A DNA stretch of 57,957 bases from a virus (IMGVR_UViG_3300034375_000839:1-57957); one strand, 5' to 3'; numbered from the stretch's first letter, positions 17,288 through 26,832 are shown. Notes: generated by a model not told the origin, from the sequence alone. Made by a program: numbers and translations.

Positions 17288-20200
17288 ATGTCAACAGAAG
17301 AAAAAAAATTACAAACATTTTTACCTGACCCCTTTTCTCCACTTGGAAGAACTGTAACTGCAGGTATAGGCGAAGCTTTGTCAGATGCTGCAGAAATGGG
17401 TAGTGATGCTTTAGAGCTTATCTATGGTAAAAAAAGAGCAGACATTATTGAAGATAAGTTATCTAATGTTGTTAATTTTTTTGATGAAAGTTTAGATAAA
17501 ACTGAAGTAGGTAAAGCAACTAAGCAAGCTTTACAAAAAAGTTTTTATCCTACAGACTTATCTCCTATGCAAGAAGTAGGAAAGGAAATAGTTTCTTATG
17601 TTACTCCATACACAGGTGTAGTAAAAGCATTAAAACCTGTAACTAAAGTAATAAAGAAAGTATCACCTAGATTAGAAAAAGGTGTGAGGTATGGTACTGC
17701 AGGTGTTATTGCAGATGTAATTGCTAAAGATGAAAATGAACAGCACTTAAAACCTATAATGGAATTAGTTGGTGCAAAAGGTATTAGTGAAGAAGTAGAT
17801 GACCTTGTAAATAAATTAGATATAAATCCTGATGATACAGTATCAGAAAGACTACTTAAACAAACTATAGATAGTGCAGGTCTTTCAGTTGCATTAGGTA
17901 TACCTCTTGCAGTTATATTTAAAGTTTTAAAATATAGTGGTGGAAAAGCATTAGGTAAAGCTAAAGCAATTAAAAATAAAGTTGACACACCTGTAGCAAA
18001 TACTTCAAATAAAATTGCAAGTGATGTAAAGGTTGTAGAACAAAAGCCAGGTAAGTATTTACAGCAGGGTAAAATAAGTTCTGTTTTAGGAAAAATAAAT
18101 ACAGGACTAGGTAGAATACTTACATCTAAAGGTGCAATGCCTGATGAATTGTTTAAGGCATACATTAAAAGAAAAACATATTCAGAAGCTAAAGAACTGG
18201 CAATAAAAAATAATTCTAAAAAATTAGAATCAGTTTTAAAAAACGCATCTAAAGGTTTAAATGATGCTGATAAACAAAAACTATTAGATGATACTAATGA
18301 GCTTCTTAAAACTAAACAATTTGTAAAGACAGGTGTAAAAAAATTAGATGGTAAGGTTATTGACCCAGGCACTATTAAAGAAGCTTTAAAATATAGTCAG
18401 CTTTCTTCTAGACTTCCAAATGAAATAGTAGATACTGTAACAAAGTTAAGGCAATCTATTGATAAAGAAAGTAAAAACTTAAAAGACTTAATGGGATTAA
18501 GTAAGAATAGTAAACTTGGTGCAGTTATAGATGCAAAAACAAGTTTAACAACTACTCCTTCTATTGAACTATATCTAACAAAAACTTATGACTTTTATAC
18601 TAATCCTGAGTGGGTAAAAAAATTAAATAAGGGTTTAAAAGAAGCTAAGTCTTTTAGGGAAGGTGTTACAGATAATACCCATAATACAGAGGTTATAGAT
18701 GTTATTAATAATATGAGAACACATCTTATTAAAAATAACAAATCTATTACTGAGAATAATGTTGATGGTATATTAGATAATTTTATAAATGATGTAACTA
18801 AAAAGAATAAAAATAGTTCTGGTTTATTTGCAAATATAATGGACTTTACATATGATGGTAAACCTATTAAAGTTTTTACTAAAAGAAAAGACATAGATGA
18901 ACCTGTTGCAAATTTTTTAGGAGAAGTTAAAGACCCTTATAGAAACTATGTAGAAACAATGCGTAACCTTAATAAGTCTGTTGCAAAGGCACAGTACTTA
19001 CAAGATATAAAAAAGTTTGCAGAAAAGTATGCAGGTAAAGATATTAAATTAGGTGGCTTTATTCCTAGTTGGATGGGAGTTCCTAGTCAAGTATCTAAAA
19101 TAGTAAGAGATAGTGAAATAGGAACAAGTACTAAATTAGCAGACTTAGCTAAAAAAGAAATGGGTGCAATAGGAAGTGATGGCTCGTCTATTGGTCTTGG
19201 TAAATATAGTACAGATGATACTTTATATAAAATGATTGATGAAGGTATAGATGTTTTTGATAAGTATCAATCTGGAAATCTTTTTACTAATATATTTACT
19301 AGACCTGCAGGATATATACAGGCAACTGAAACTGTGTTTGACCAGACTGCACATGCAGTTAATGCTTTAGGAATGTTGCAAACATTAATTGCAAATGGAC
19401 ATATACTAAGAGGAAGGGAAGCTGCAAAATCAGCTAAAACTTTATATCAAAAATATGCAAATAAAGATAAAGATGCAATGAAGTTTTTTGAAAAAGCAAA
19501 ACTTGCAGCAGTAGTAGACACAAGTGTTAATGCAGAAATTGTAAGAAAGAATTTAAATGTTCTTGATGAAGATTTATTAGCAAGAGGTAGTTATAAAGGA
19601 AAAGATTTAAAAGAAGGTGCAGGATTAACATTTAGAAAAGGAAAAGAAGGATTTAGAAAGTTTACAAAAGCAACTGCAGATGCTTATGGTATAGCAGATG
19701 ACTTTGGTAAATTAACTGCATTACAGGCAGAAATTGCTTCTTATAGAAAAGCTTTTCCTAATATGTCTGAGGATGAACTTTTTGATTATGCTGCGGAAGT
19801 GGTAAGAAACACAATGCATTCTTATAGCACTGCACTTCCTGTAGTAAGAGCTTTATCAAGATTTCCTTTAGGTACTTATGCAACATTTCCTGCAGAAACT
19901 TTAAGAACAGGTAAGAATATTGTTATAAAAGGTGGACAAGATTTTTATAATGGTATATCAAATATTATTAAAGCATCAAAAACAGGAGATAAAGAGCTAT
20001 TTAAAACAGGACTTGCATTAGCTCAAATAGGTTCAAGAAGATTAAGTGGAGCAATACTTGCAGGTGTAGGTTTAGACTATATGTTTGGTAATACAGACAA
20101 AGATGATATATTTGGAATGGGAGTTTCTAAAGAAGACTCAGAAGGATTAGATAACTTACTTAGTGAATGGCAACAAAATACAACAAAACATTTTAATACT

Positions 20201-21172
20201 CCTATATATGAATCAAGAGATGGAAACATATATACAAAGTTTGTAGATGGAGGTGCATTAGATACTTATGCATTTATAAAAGATGCAGCTAAAGCTATGT
20301 ATGGAGCAGTTCTTGCAGGTGTAAATCCTGAAGACACTAATATTAAAGATGATTTTGATGTTGAATTTAATAAACTTGTATCTCCTTTTATATCTGAAAA
20401 AGCTTTAACAAAAAGAATGTTAGAAATATATCAAGGAAGAGATGAGTATGGCAGAGAAATAAACAGACTAGATTCTACTAGTGAACTATTTACAAAAGAT
20501 TTAAATCCAGGTTTTGTAAAAAATATAGGAAAATTATGGGAAGATTATAATTCTGAAAAACATAAAGAAAGAAATGAGTTGCCTATAGCAGGTTCTAGCA
20601 AAGGTTATCCTGTAGTTTTTGAAGATACTGTATTCCATAATGCTACAGGTATTAGAAAACAAACTATGAATATTACTAAAGCTATAGGTCATTTTATATA
20701 TAACCAACAACAAGAAACTAAAAAACCTTATGAAAATTATATTAAAACATTAAAAGAATTTCCAACAAAAGTATATACTAAAGAAGATGAGTTAAACATT
20801 TTAAAGGCATATGCAGATTCACAGTTTGAAAAAAGAAAGTTAACAAAAGAATTTGCAGATAGATTAAATCAAATTAAAGAAATAAACTATTATAAAAAAG
20901 TAGGCGATAAAGTTTATAAACAAAAGTTTGGAATGAATGTTATAGCAAATGCAAATGCTAAACTAGGTAAAAGAAAGATAGATAAAAATCTTTTATTTTT
21001 ATTGACTGATAAAGGGGGTGCAGGATATTTTAAACCTGACAATCCTATAGATAAAAAAGCAAGAGAAATTATAAGAGATAAAAAACTACCACCTGAAATA
21101 ATGAATAAATTAATCTACATCAAAAATAAATTTGAAGGAAGTGCTTTAAGGAAGGACATTGACAATGAGTAA
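17288..21172 (+). CDS. large internal virion (ejection) protein, 1294 aa
   Basis: By far the largest gene. It is largely helical, with hydrophobic patches near residues 200 (AGLSVALGIPLAVIF) and 910-930 (RRLSGAILAGVGLDYMFG) that could insert into membrane. The region VVRALSRFPLGTYATFPAET is conserved in marine podoviruses, to my recollection. No lytic transglycosylase motif is evident, unlike T7 gp16. It is best read as the main DNA-ejection protein that leaves the capsid first. The start ATG 17288 follows AATAATA with a weak ribosome site. Confidence 0.6.
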   Translation: MSTEEKKLQTFLPDPFSPLGRTVTAGIGEALSDAAEMGSDALELIYGKKRADIIEDKLSNVVNFFDESLDKTEVGKATKQALQKSFYPTDLSPMQEVGKEIVSYVTPYTGVVKALKPVTKVIKKVSPRLEKGVRYGTAGVIADVIAKDENEQHLKPIMELVGAKGISEEVDDLVNKLDINPDDTVSERLLKQTIDSAGLSVALGIPLAVIFKVLKYSGGKALGKAKAIKNKVDTPVANTSNKIASDVKVVEQKPGKYLQQGKISSVLGKINTGLGRILTSKGAMPDELFKAYIKRKTYSEAKELAIKNNSKKLESVLKNASKGLNDADKQKLLDDTNELLKTKQFVKTGVKKLDGKVIDPGTIKEALKYSQLSSRLPNEIVDTVTKLRQSIDKESKNLKDLMGLSKNSKLGAVIDAKTSLTTTPSIELYLTKTYDFYTNPEWVKKLNKGLKEAKSFREGVTDNTHNTEVIDVINNMRTHLIKNNKSITENNVDGILDNFINDVTKKNKNSSGLFANIMDFTYDGKPIKVFTKRKDIDEPVANFLGEVKDPYRNYVETMRNLNKSVAKAQYLQDIKKFAEKYAGKDIKLGGFIPSWMGVPSQVSKIVRDSEIGTSTKLADLAKKEMGAIGSDGSSIGLGKYSTDDTLYKMIDEGIDVFDKYQSGNLFTNIFTRPAGYIQATETVFDQTAHAVNALGMLQTLIANGHILRGREAAKSAKTLYQKYANKDKDAMKFFEKAKLAAVVDTSVNAEIVRKNLNVLDEDLLARGSYKGKDLKEGAGLTFRKGKEGFRKFTKATADAYGIADDFGKLTALQAEIASYRKAFPNMSEDELFDYAAEVVRNTMHSYSTALPVVRALSRFPLGTYATFPAETLRTGKNIVIKGGQDFYNGISNIIKASKTGDKELFKTGLALAQIGSRRLSGAILAGVGLDYMFGNTDKDDIFGMGVSKEDSEGLDNLLSEWQQNTTKHFNTPIYESRDGNIYTKFVDGGALDTYAFIKDAAKAMYGAVLAGVNPEDTNIKDDFDVEFNKLVSPFISEKALTKRMLEIYQGRDEYGREINRLDSTSELFTKDLNPGFVKNIGKLWEDYNSEKHKERNELPIAGSSKGYPVVFEDTVFHNATGIRKQTMNITKAIGHFIYNQQQETKKPYENYIKTLKEFPTKVYTKEDELNILKAYADSQFEKRKLTKEFADRLNQIKEINYYKKVGDKVYKQKFGMNVIANANAKLGKRKIDKNLLFLLTDKGGAGYFKPDNPIDKKAREIIRDKKLPPEIMNKLIYIKNKFEGSALRKDIDNE

Positions 21173-22178
21173 AGATTTAACAAAACTATCTAGAAAAGAA
21201 CTAGAAAGTAAATTAGCTAAGAAGTATGGTGTAGATAAATATCTTAATCAGAGAAGCCAACTACTTGACTTATTAGGTACAAAGGGTGAGACTGATATAC
21301 AAACAGGATTTACAGGTCCTGAGACTGAAGCCTTGTCAATTATATTAGGTGATGCTAAAAAAGCAGAAGGTGGTATTATAAGTTTGGCAGTAGGGTCAGG
21401 TGGTGTAGGCTCTGAAGATGATGACGATTATAGTGGTAGTGGTCCTTCTGCAGATGAAACAGGTTCTGCTAATGAAGGTGATATGGGAGCTTCAGGTGGT
21501 GCAGGAAATGATGGTAGTGATAATAATGATGAGTCTATTGAAGTTTCAGAAAGAGGAGATGTTTTTGGTGCAGGTCCTACACAATATGGAAAAGATTTTA
21601 CTCAGCAACAAATAGATGCATACTCAGGAGAAGTTGATAGAAACCCTCAATTAAGAGGATTTTTGGGTAAAAGTATTAAAGATAAAATTGCTGAAAAAAA
21701 TTTTAATATAGAAAGAAATAAAGATGGTATGATTACAGGAGTATACAGTCAGGCAGGATTACCAGGAGCTTTAGGTGTACTATCAGGTTTGCTTGGTGGA
21801 CCTACAACAGGAACTGTTTATACTGGGTATGGTAAGGGTGCAGAAATTACAGGTAGTGATGATAATTCTGACGAGCCTTCAGAAATGATAAAGAAAATAG
21901 TTGAGGAACAAAAGGAAGAAGACTTACCACTTACTCAAGAAGAGATTGACTACTATACAAGAGGTATGGGTACTGCAACTAAACCTTTAAAAAGTTTAAA
22001 GGATGTTAATGAATATATGTCAAGCTTAATAGGAAAAACTGGAAGTCCTACAGGTGCAAAGCTTTCTAAGGATAAAAAGTTTTTAATATTACCTAATGGA
22101 AAGATTATCAATCTTAGGACAGGTAAGGTTCAGGAAAGCATGTCAGGTTTAGAATTATTCAGAGGAGGTTTAATCTAA
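21165..22178 (+). CDS. virion-associated hypothetical protein, 337 aa
   Basis: Start at ATG 21165 after AAGGAAGGA; an upstream in-frame TTG is less likely. The N-terminal KLSRKELESKLAKKYG helix is followed by an extremely Gly/Asp/Ser-rich acidic segment (roughly residues 80-135) and a C-terminal part ending GKVQESMSGLELFRGGLI. The acidic linker suggests a flexible or charge-mimicking region. It overlaps the 1294-residue gene by 8 bp and is coupled to the lysozyme by TAATG. Function unknown. Confidence 0.55.
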   Translation: MSKDLTKLSRKELESKLAKKYGVDKYLNQRSQLLDLLGTKGETDIQTGFTGPETEALSIILGDAKKAEGGIISLAVGSGGVGSEDDDDYSGSGPSADETGSANEGDMGASGGAGNDGSDNNDESIEVSERGDVFGAGPTQYGKDFTQQQIDAYSGEVDRNPQLRGFLGKSIKDKIAEKNFNIERNKDGMITGVYSQAGLPGALGVLSGLLGGPTTGTVYTGYGKGAEITGSDDNSDEPSEMIKKIVEEQKEEDLPLTQEEIDYYTRGMGTATKPLKSLKDVNEYMSSLIGKTGSPTGAKLSKDKKFLILPNGKIINLRTGKVQESMSGLELFRGGLI

Positions 22179-22663
22179 TGAAATATAACATGACAGAATT
22201 ACTAGACCAATTAGTTGAGCATGAAGGTCTAGAGTTAATACCTTATGAGGACAGTCTTGGGATTGATACTATAGGTATAGGTAGGAACTTAGAGCATAGA
22301 GGATTGACTGAAGCAGAGTTAGGTTACATAGGTAAAGATATATCAGATATATTTGAATGGGGTATTACTAAAGAACAGGCATACTACTTAGCACAAAATG
22401 ATATTAAAATAGTTGAGGAAGAGATTTGTAAAGCACATCCTTGTGTGATAGAATTAGACGAAGTTAGACAAAGAGTATTAATTGATATGGCATTTAATAT
22501 TGGTGTGCCAAGACTCAAAAAATTTGTTAAGATGTGGCAAGCCATACATGACAAAAACTTTGAAGAAGCAAAGGCTCAGATGCTAGATTCTCGTTGGGCG
22601 AATCAAGTAGGTAACAGGGCAGTGCGACTCTCTAATGCAATGAAATCAGGGGAGTGGGTATAA
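22178..22663 (+). CDS. endolysin, T4-type lysozyme (GH24), 161 aa
   Basis: EGLELIPYEDSLGIDTIGIG near the N-terminus matches the T4 lysozyme active-site motif. Glu16, Asp25 and Thr31 have exactly the T4 spacing (E11, D20, T26). VLIDMAFNIGVP and SRWANQVGNRAVRLS are further family motifs. It cleaves the N-acetylmuramic acid-GlcNAc bond in peptidoglycan. It has no signal peptide, so it needs a holin for release, and the next gene is a candidate. Length equals T4 lysozyme (164). Confidence 0.9.
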   Translation: MKYNMTELLDQLVEHEGLELIPYEDSLGIDTIGIGRNLEHRGLTEAELGYIGKDISDIFEWGITKEQAYYLAQNDIKIVEEEICKAHPCVIELDEVRQRVLIDMAFNIGVPRLKKFVKMWQAIHDKNFEEAKAQMLDSRWANQVGNRAVRLSNAMKSGEWV

Positions 22664-22665
22664 TA

Positions 22666-23052
22666 ATGTGGGGTGCAGTTATAAGTGGTGTGACGAGTCT
22701 TGCTTCTTCTTATATGGAAGATAGAAAAGTAAAGTCAGAACATAAAGCAAAAGTAGAACAGGCAAGAGTCAATGCAGAAATTAATAGAATTGAAAAAGCA
22801 GCACAGTCAGACCAAGACTATGACCTTGAAGCTTTACGACAAACAAGATACAGTTGGAAAGATGAATATGTACTTGTCATCATTACCTTACCTTTCATTG
22901 GAAGCTTCATACCTAATATACAAGACCATGTTCTCAAAGGATGGGAATATATAAACAAAGCACCTGAGTGGTATCAATGGAGTTTTATGGGAGCAGTTGC
23001 TGCTTCACTAGGTATCAGATGGGCTTTCAAGTTCTTCAGTGGTAAGAAGTGA
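22666..23052 (+). CDS. holin-like membrane protein, 128 aa
   Basis: Start at ATG 22666, 2 bp after the lysozyme stop. A weakly hydrophobic N-terminal region is followed by a charged helix. Two hydrophobic segments follow: VLVIITLPFIGSFI at about residues 70-83 and SFMGAVAASLGIRWAF at about 108-123. Similar 3-TM proteins after lysozyme genes are annotated as holins in marine phages and gene transfer agents. Its last 45 bp overlap the antisense terminase small subunit gene, an unusual convergent overlap. Confidence 0.65.
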   Translation: MWGAVISGVTSLASSYMEDRKVKSEHKAKVEQARVNAEINRIEKAAQSDQDYDLEALRQTRYSWKDEYVLVIITLPFIGSFIPNIQDHVLKGWEYINKAPEWYQWSFMGAVAASLGIRWAFKFFSGKK

Positions 23053-23484
23053 TTCGTCTTCTTCTTCCTCTTCCATATCTTCAGGAAAAGCTTTTGACAT
23101 TAATTCAAGCACCTTGTCTATCCCAAGAATTTCCATACCCTTAACAATTTCTTCCTCTAAGGAATCAGAAGTTATCTCATCTGCATCTATATTATTACCT
23201 CTAATTCTAGAGAGCAACTCTAATGCTTTTAATGCAGAAGTTGTTTGTCCTTGGGTACGTGCAACATTGTATTGATTTTCTATTTCATCAACAACGTCAA
23301 TGCTTGTTGTCATGTTAACAGTTAGTTCTTCTATTCTTTCTTGAATAGCAGTATCTTGTAGTAATCTTGAGCCTGTGTTGTGTGCAGAGACTTGACTATA
23401 TCCTGCATCCTTTGCGGCTCTTGTTGCATTCCTATGTAGGATATAGTTCTGACAAAACTTTTCATGCTTTTCTTTAAGCAGCAT
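23008..23484 (-). CDS. terS: terminase small subunit, 158 aa
   Basis: The N-terminal KFCQNYILHRNATRAAKDAG, then YSQVSAHNTGSRLL, is the helix-turn-helix of the Terminase_2 family, which recognises the packaging site and brings DNA to the large subunit. A central helical oligomerisation region and a very acidic C-terminus (FPEDMEEEEEDES) follow. I prefer ATG 23484; an upstream TTG at 23490 is possible. It lies on the opposite strand and about 19.4 kb from the large subunit (42933). It ends inside the holin-like gene. Confidence 0.8.
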   Translation of the reverse strand: MLLKEKHEKFCQNYILHRNATRAAKDAGYSQVSAHNTGSRLLQDTAIQERIEELTVNMTTSIDVVDEIENQYNVARTQGQTTSALKALELLSRIRGNNIDADEITSDSLEEEIVKGMEILGIDKVLELMSKAFPEDMEEEEEDESLLTTEELESPSDT

Positions 23485-25756
23485 TGTCAATCATCTCGTA
23501 GTAGTATTTTTCTTTTGCCTTCAAAGAGTTCTTCCAAACTTCAGAAACTAGTGTGTTAGTACCATGAACCTTGAGAGACATGTCCATATTCTTATCATCA
23601 AATAGTTTCTCACAGTCCTGTGCCATTGCAAGCAACTCTCCTGTAGTCCAAAAGTATTCTCCATTGGTTTCCACCTTAAAGTATTTAGGTTTACCTGAAG
23701 TTTTTTCTTTTTTCATTTCTTCTGTTACTTCAGGAACTGAGCAGTCAAAACCAAATAACTCAAAGTTTCTAAAGCCAAGTATGTGAGCAATGGATATTGT
23801 TCTCATGGCTGCACAAGTTCCACCTGATACCAATGTTTCTCCTTCTTCTATGCCTGTATCCTTAGCAATTTTAAGTTTATCTTTGACAGTCTTATCTCTT
23901 AGTGCTTCAGAGTAGGCAGACCAACCTTTAATATTTGCACCTTTTTTTATAAGGTATTTAGTAACTGAAGGGTCAGTCATAGAAGCTACAAGAAAGATGG
24001 TGTCCTTGTTTATCTTTTTAAATAAATCTTTTCTTACTACACCATGAGTACTTGTGCCTGTGATAGGTCTTGGGTCAAGTATAGAACATATAAAAGGACT
24101 GATGCCATGTTCTAGTAATTTAGGATAGCTGTGCTTAACACAAAAGATTTTAGTGTTAGGTTCTCTAGCTTTCTTTTTTAGTAAGTTAAAGTCTGTGCTT
24201 GAACCACCTGAAACAATAAGGGCAGTTTCATTATGTATTCTACCATGCTTCAACCAATTAAAATCTTTAATTAACTTTTTATTTTCTTTTATGTTTACAA
24301 ATATTTCATCCTTTGGTCTTGAGTCTTTAGGTGTAACCACAATAGGCATACGAGTAATTTCATCAGGTAGTTTTTCTACCTTCTTACTGTTAGCAACAAA
24401 AGCAATATGTGTTCTACCACCACCTAGAACTTTATCATTAGAGGGAAGAACAACTTTACCATATGCTTTTATTTCTTTTAGTAATTTATTAACACCCATA
24501 TTTTTTTCTAAAGGCTTCTGTCCAAACTCATCCTCAGAAAAGAAATCATCAAACACAAGTATAGGAACTTTCTTTAGATTATTATAGTCAGCCTTTACAG
24601 TTTCATATGAATGACCACCATCTATAAAAGCAAAGTCAACATTACGAGCTAACTTATTTTTCTTTAGTGTAATCTTAGAGTCACCTTTGTAAAGCTTAAA
24701 TATAAATTCTTTATTCTTCTCTTTCATTTTTTCTTTGAATTGATTTAGTCTTGTTTCAATAAGCTCTATTGTATGATGCTTCTTACTATTCATTTCTATA
24801 TCATCAGTAAGAGCAGTTGCTTCTTCAAACAAATCAAAACCAAAATATGTAAACCTGTCTGTGTATTCAAAGGCTGCAAGTGCCATTTCTATAGCTCTGC
24901 CACCATTCCATGTACCTACTTCAGTAAGTGTTTTAGGTTTGTAGTGTCTTATAATATCTGCAAGCTGTCTATATCTAGGTAACTTTACATCCTGTGCAAG
25001 AGTATTCTTTTTGTTTTTTAGATTACCTTTGTAGTGTATAAAATATTCTGAAAGAGGTGACTGCATGAAGGCAGTAAGACCTTTACAATTTTCTGATAGA
25101 TTGTTGACTACCATACCATGTGCCTTGTAGATATTAAGAAGTCTTTCAAATATAAAACCATCATGCCATTCTCTGTACGAAATAGTTTCACCTATTGTAT
25201 AACAACCTCTTAGGTCTGCAAGTATTGAACAGGCATCATGGTACTGTAAGTTAAAACCCATGAAGCTTGTTTCGCTGTAGTCAACATCTTTTCTTCCTAG
25301 ATGTACAAGACTTGCTTTGTTAGGTAACCACTTGTCAACTGCAGATTTATCTAGTCTCTTTGTAGTAACTGTATCTGCATCAAGCCATACTAACCACTGA
25401 GGTTCTTCAGGGTTCTTATTTTCTTCCATCATCTTGAAGGCTCTGTCAGTTAGGGCATACACTTTATGACACCACTTGACTGCATCTAGTCTCCAGTTGT
25501 AAGGCATTGTTCCACCTTCAGTACCATCATGCTTCTTCATCTTCTCACGATAGTCAGTCATTTCTTTTACATCATTAAGATGTATATATACAATGCTAGA
25601 AGAAGTAGGATGGTCAACCTTTTCAATGTCAAAATCATGGTAGTAAGCATATAGTTTAAAATGTTTTGGATTCCATTTTTCTGCCACACTTTTAAGCATT
25701 TCTTTTGCATAGGTATTATATCCTTCCTCGCTGAAAGAAGTTACGAATGTATACAT
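23474..25756 (-). CDS. three-domain glycosyltransferase / methyltransferase / DUF115-like protein, 760 aa
   Basis: I start at ATG 25756 (AAAGGAA site, 1 bp after the upstream stop). An open frame continues 45 codons further but overlaps that gene. Residues about 1-235 are glycosyltransferase-like with an LDADTV metal-binding motif. Residues about 250-460 are a class I SAM methyltransferase (LTEVGTWNGGRAIEMAL, and FAFIDGGHSYETVKADYNNL for the acidic loop). Residues about 500-760 resemble DUF115/MptE-like enzymes of flagellin-glycan synthesis (ALIVSGGSSTDFNLL, HGISPFICSILDPRP). It probably builds or modifies a glycan on virion or host surface; the substrate is unknown. It overlaps terS by 11 bp. 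Confidence 0.75.
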   Translation of the reverse strand: MYTFVTSFSEEGYNTYAKEMLKSVAEKWNPKHFKLYAYYHDFDIEKVDHPTSSSIVYIHLNDVKEMTDYREKMKKHDGTEGGTMPYNWRLDAVKWCHKVYALTDRAFKMMEENKNPEEPQWLVWLDADTVTTKRLDKSAVDKWLPNKASLVHLGRKDVDYSETSFMGFNLQYHDACSILADLRGCYTIGETISYREWHDGFIFERLLNIYKAHGMVVNNLSENCKGLTAFMQSPLSEYFIHYKGNLKNKKNTLAQDVKLPRYRQLADIIRHYKPKTLTEVGTWNGGRAIEMALAAFEYTDRFTYFGFDLFEEATALTDDIEMNSKKHHTIELIETRLNQFKEKMKEKNKEFIFKLYKGDSKITLKKNKLARNVDFAFIDGGHSYETVKADYNNLKKVPILVFDDFFSEDEFGQKPLEKNMGVNKLLKEIKAYGKVVLPSNDKVLGGGRTHIAFVANSKKVEKLPDEITRMPIVVTPKDSRPKDEIFVNIKENKKLIKDFNWLKHGRIHNETALIVSGGSSTDFNLLKKKAREPNTKIFCVKHSYPKLLEHGISPFICSILDPRPITGTSTHGVVRKDLFKKINKDTIFLVASMTDPSVTKYLIKKGANIKGWSAYSEALRDKTVKDKLKIAKDTGIEEGETLVSGGTCAAMRTISIAHILGFRNFELFGFDCSVPEVTEEMKKEKTSGKPKYFKVETNGEYFWTTGELLAMAQDCEKLFDDKNMDMSLKVHGTNTLVSEVWKNSLKAKEKYYYEMIDNAA

Positions 25757-25757
25757 A

Positions 25758-26522
25758 TTAATTTTCCTTTGGTAATATTCTTGAGTTGTATGAGTTGTGT
25801 AGTGTATCCCACTCACCTGCGTAGTGAGCATCACATAGTCTCTTTGGTTTCCAACTGTCAAACCAAGGACCACCTGTAGTAAAATGTACATTACATGGGT
25901 TTATTGATTCATCAGTCCATCCATCTAGGAAGTTCCACTTAGGATGGATAGAACCTATCTCTTCATCTTCTAGCCAACTAAAGTTATGTAGCCATCTACC
26001 TGACTGTTCATTAACATCCTTGATTGTAAGTCTTTTGTTGGCAGGGTGTTCGCAGTTCCATAGTATAAAGCTAGACCAATTCTTTCTATTATAATTAGTC
26101 TGTATTTGATTGTCCATTTTAAAAATTTCTTTAGGCTTGTACTCATGCTTAACAACAGAGACTGCATACTCATCAAACTGTCCATACTCTTCAAAGACTT
26201 CTGTTATGTCTGCTCTTAACAACATATCACAATCCATAAAAATAGCAAGACCTTTATGAAGATTAATAAAAGGTATTAAGAATCTTGTAAATGTAAACTC
26301 ACTACTGAAAGGTCTCTTGTCTGAAGAGTCTATCTTCTGATGTTGGTCATCAAGAAAGTAAGTTCTTTTGTAGAGACCTGATAAACGTAGGGATGATTGT
26401 TCAAGGGGAATGATATCATATTTATGGGTATACTTTTCTATTGAAAATTTTAATACCTCAAAAGCAATATGTTCTTTAGGGTCATACCCTACATATATAA
26501 CAGGTCTTCTACTAGTAAACAT
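25758..26522 (-). CDS. glycosyltransferase, GT8-like, 254 aa
   Basis: VIYVGYDPKEHIAFEVLKFS at the N-terminus is a nucleotide-sugar binding beta-alpha unit. FMDCDMLLRAD carries the DxD metal motif. PFSSEFTFTRFLIP and HFTTGGPWFDSW match GT8/GT24-like folds. It transfers a sugar from a nucleotide donor. I use ATG 26522; a GTG at 26531 is possible. It is 1 bp from the three-domain protein, so the two act together. A similar enzyme occurs in cyanophages. Acceptor unknown. Confidence 0.75.
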   Translation of the reverse strand: MFTSRRPVIYVGYDPKEHIAFEVLKFSIEKYTHKYDIIPLEQSSLRLSGLYKRTYFLDDQHQKIDSSDKRPFSSEFTFTRFLIPFINLHKGLAIFMDCDMLLRADITEVFEEYGQFDEYAVSVVKHEYKPKEIFKMDNQIQTNYNRKNWSSFILWNCEHPANKRLTIKDVNEQSGRWLHNFSWLEDEEIGSIHPKWNFLDGWTDESINPCNVHFTTGGPWFDSWKPKRLCDAHYAGEWDTLHNSYNSRILPKEN

Positions 26523-26524
26523 TT

Positions 26525-26755
26525 TTACCACTTAAAAAATTGGTCAATTAAATTAAAGTGATTAGGCATGACAGTTGTTGCTCCATACTTTTCTTTTGCA
26601 ATATCTCTATACTTATTATATTTTTGAGTTGCAATTTCAGAAGCAGCTTCAAACTCTTTCCATGCAGATTTTAAGTCACCATACTTTAAGTCTTCCACTT
26701 CTTTTTGTTTAGATTTTATTTCTTCTTCAAGTTTTTTAATCTTATCGTCTGACAT
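26525..26755 (-). CDS. coiled-coil accessory protein, 76 aa
   Basis: A charged coiled coil from the start (KIKKLEEEIKSKQKEVEDLK), then a second helix with aromatic residues and a hydrophobic C-terminus (HFNLIDQFFKW). It is the first gene after a strong promoter and has an AAAGGAG site. The stop is 2 bp before the glycosyltransferase ATG at 26522. It may scaffold the two transferases; that is inference from operon position. Confidence 0.65.
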   Translation of the reverse strand: MSDDKIKKLEEEIKSKQKEVEDLKYGDLKSAWKEFEAASEIATQKYNKYRDIAKEKYGATTVMPNHFNLIDQFFKW

Positions 26756-26796
26756 AGTATACTCCTTTCCATTACCAGAAGATTTCTTCTATAGGA

Positions 26797-26825
26797 ATTA
26801 TAATATATATTGAATAGTGAGTCAA
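26797..26825 (-). promoter_or_regulatory. strong sigma-70 promoter of the glycosyltransferase operon
   Basis: Reading the minus strand: TTGACT (26825-26820), a 17-bp spacer, TATAAT (26802-26797). This is within one base of the bacterial consensus. It fires 42 bp before the coiled-coil gene and gives the glycosylation/terS block its own transcription unit, independent of the nucleotide-metabolism operon upstream. Confidence 0.75.
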
Positions 26826-26832
26826 GGACTTT

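Noticed and set aside
17596-18372. 258-codon minus-strand frame inside the 1294-residue gene
   Set aside because: Antisense shadow; composition mirrors the coding strand and no promoter or ribosome site is present.
24153-24587. 144-codon plus-strand frame opposite the three-domain enzyme
   Set aside because: Ser/Phe/Leu-rich antisense frame typical of a shadow; no operon partner or ribosome site.
25757-25891. 45-codon upstream extension of the three-domain enzyme
   Set aside because: It lies inside the upstream glycosyltransferase gene, while the ATG at 25756 has a good ribosome site and normal spacing.
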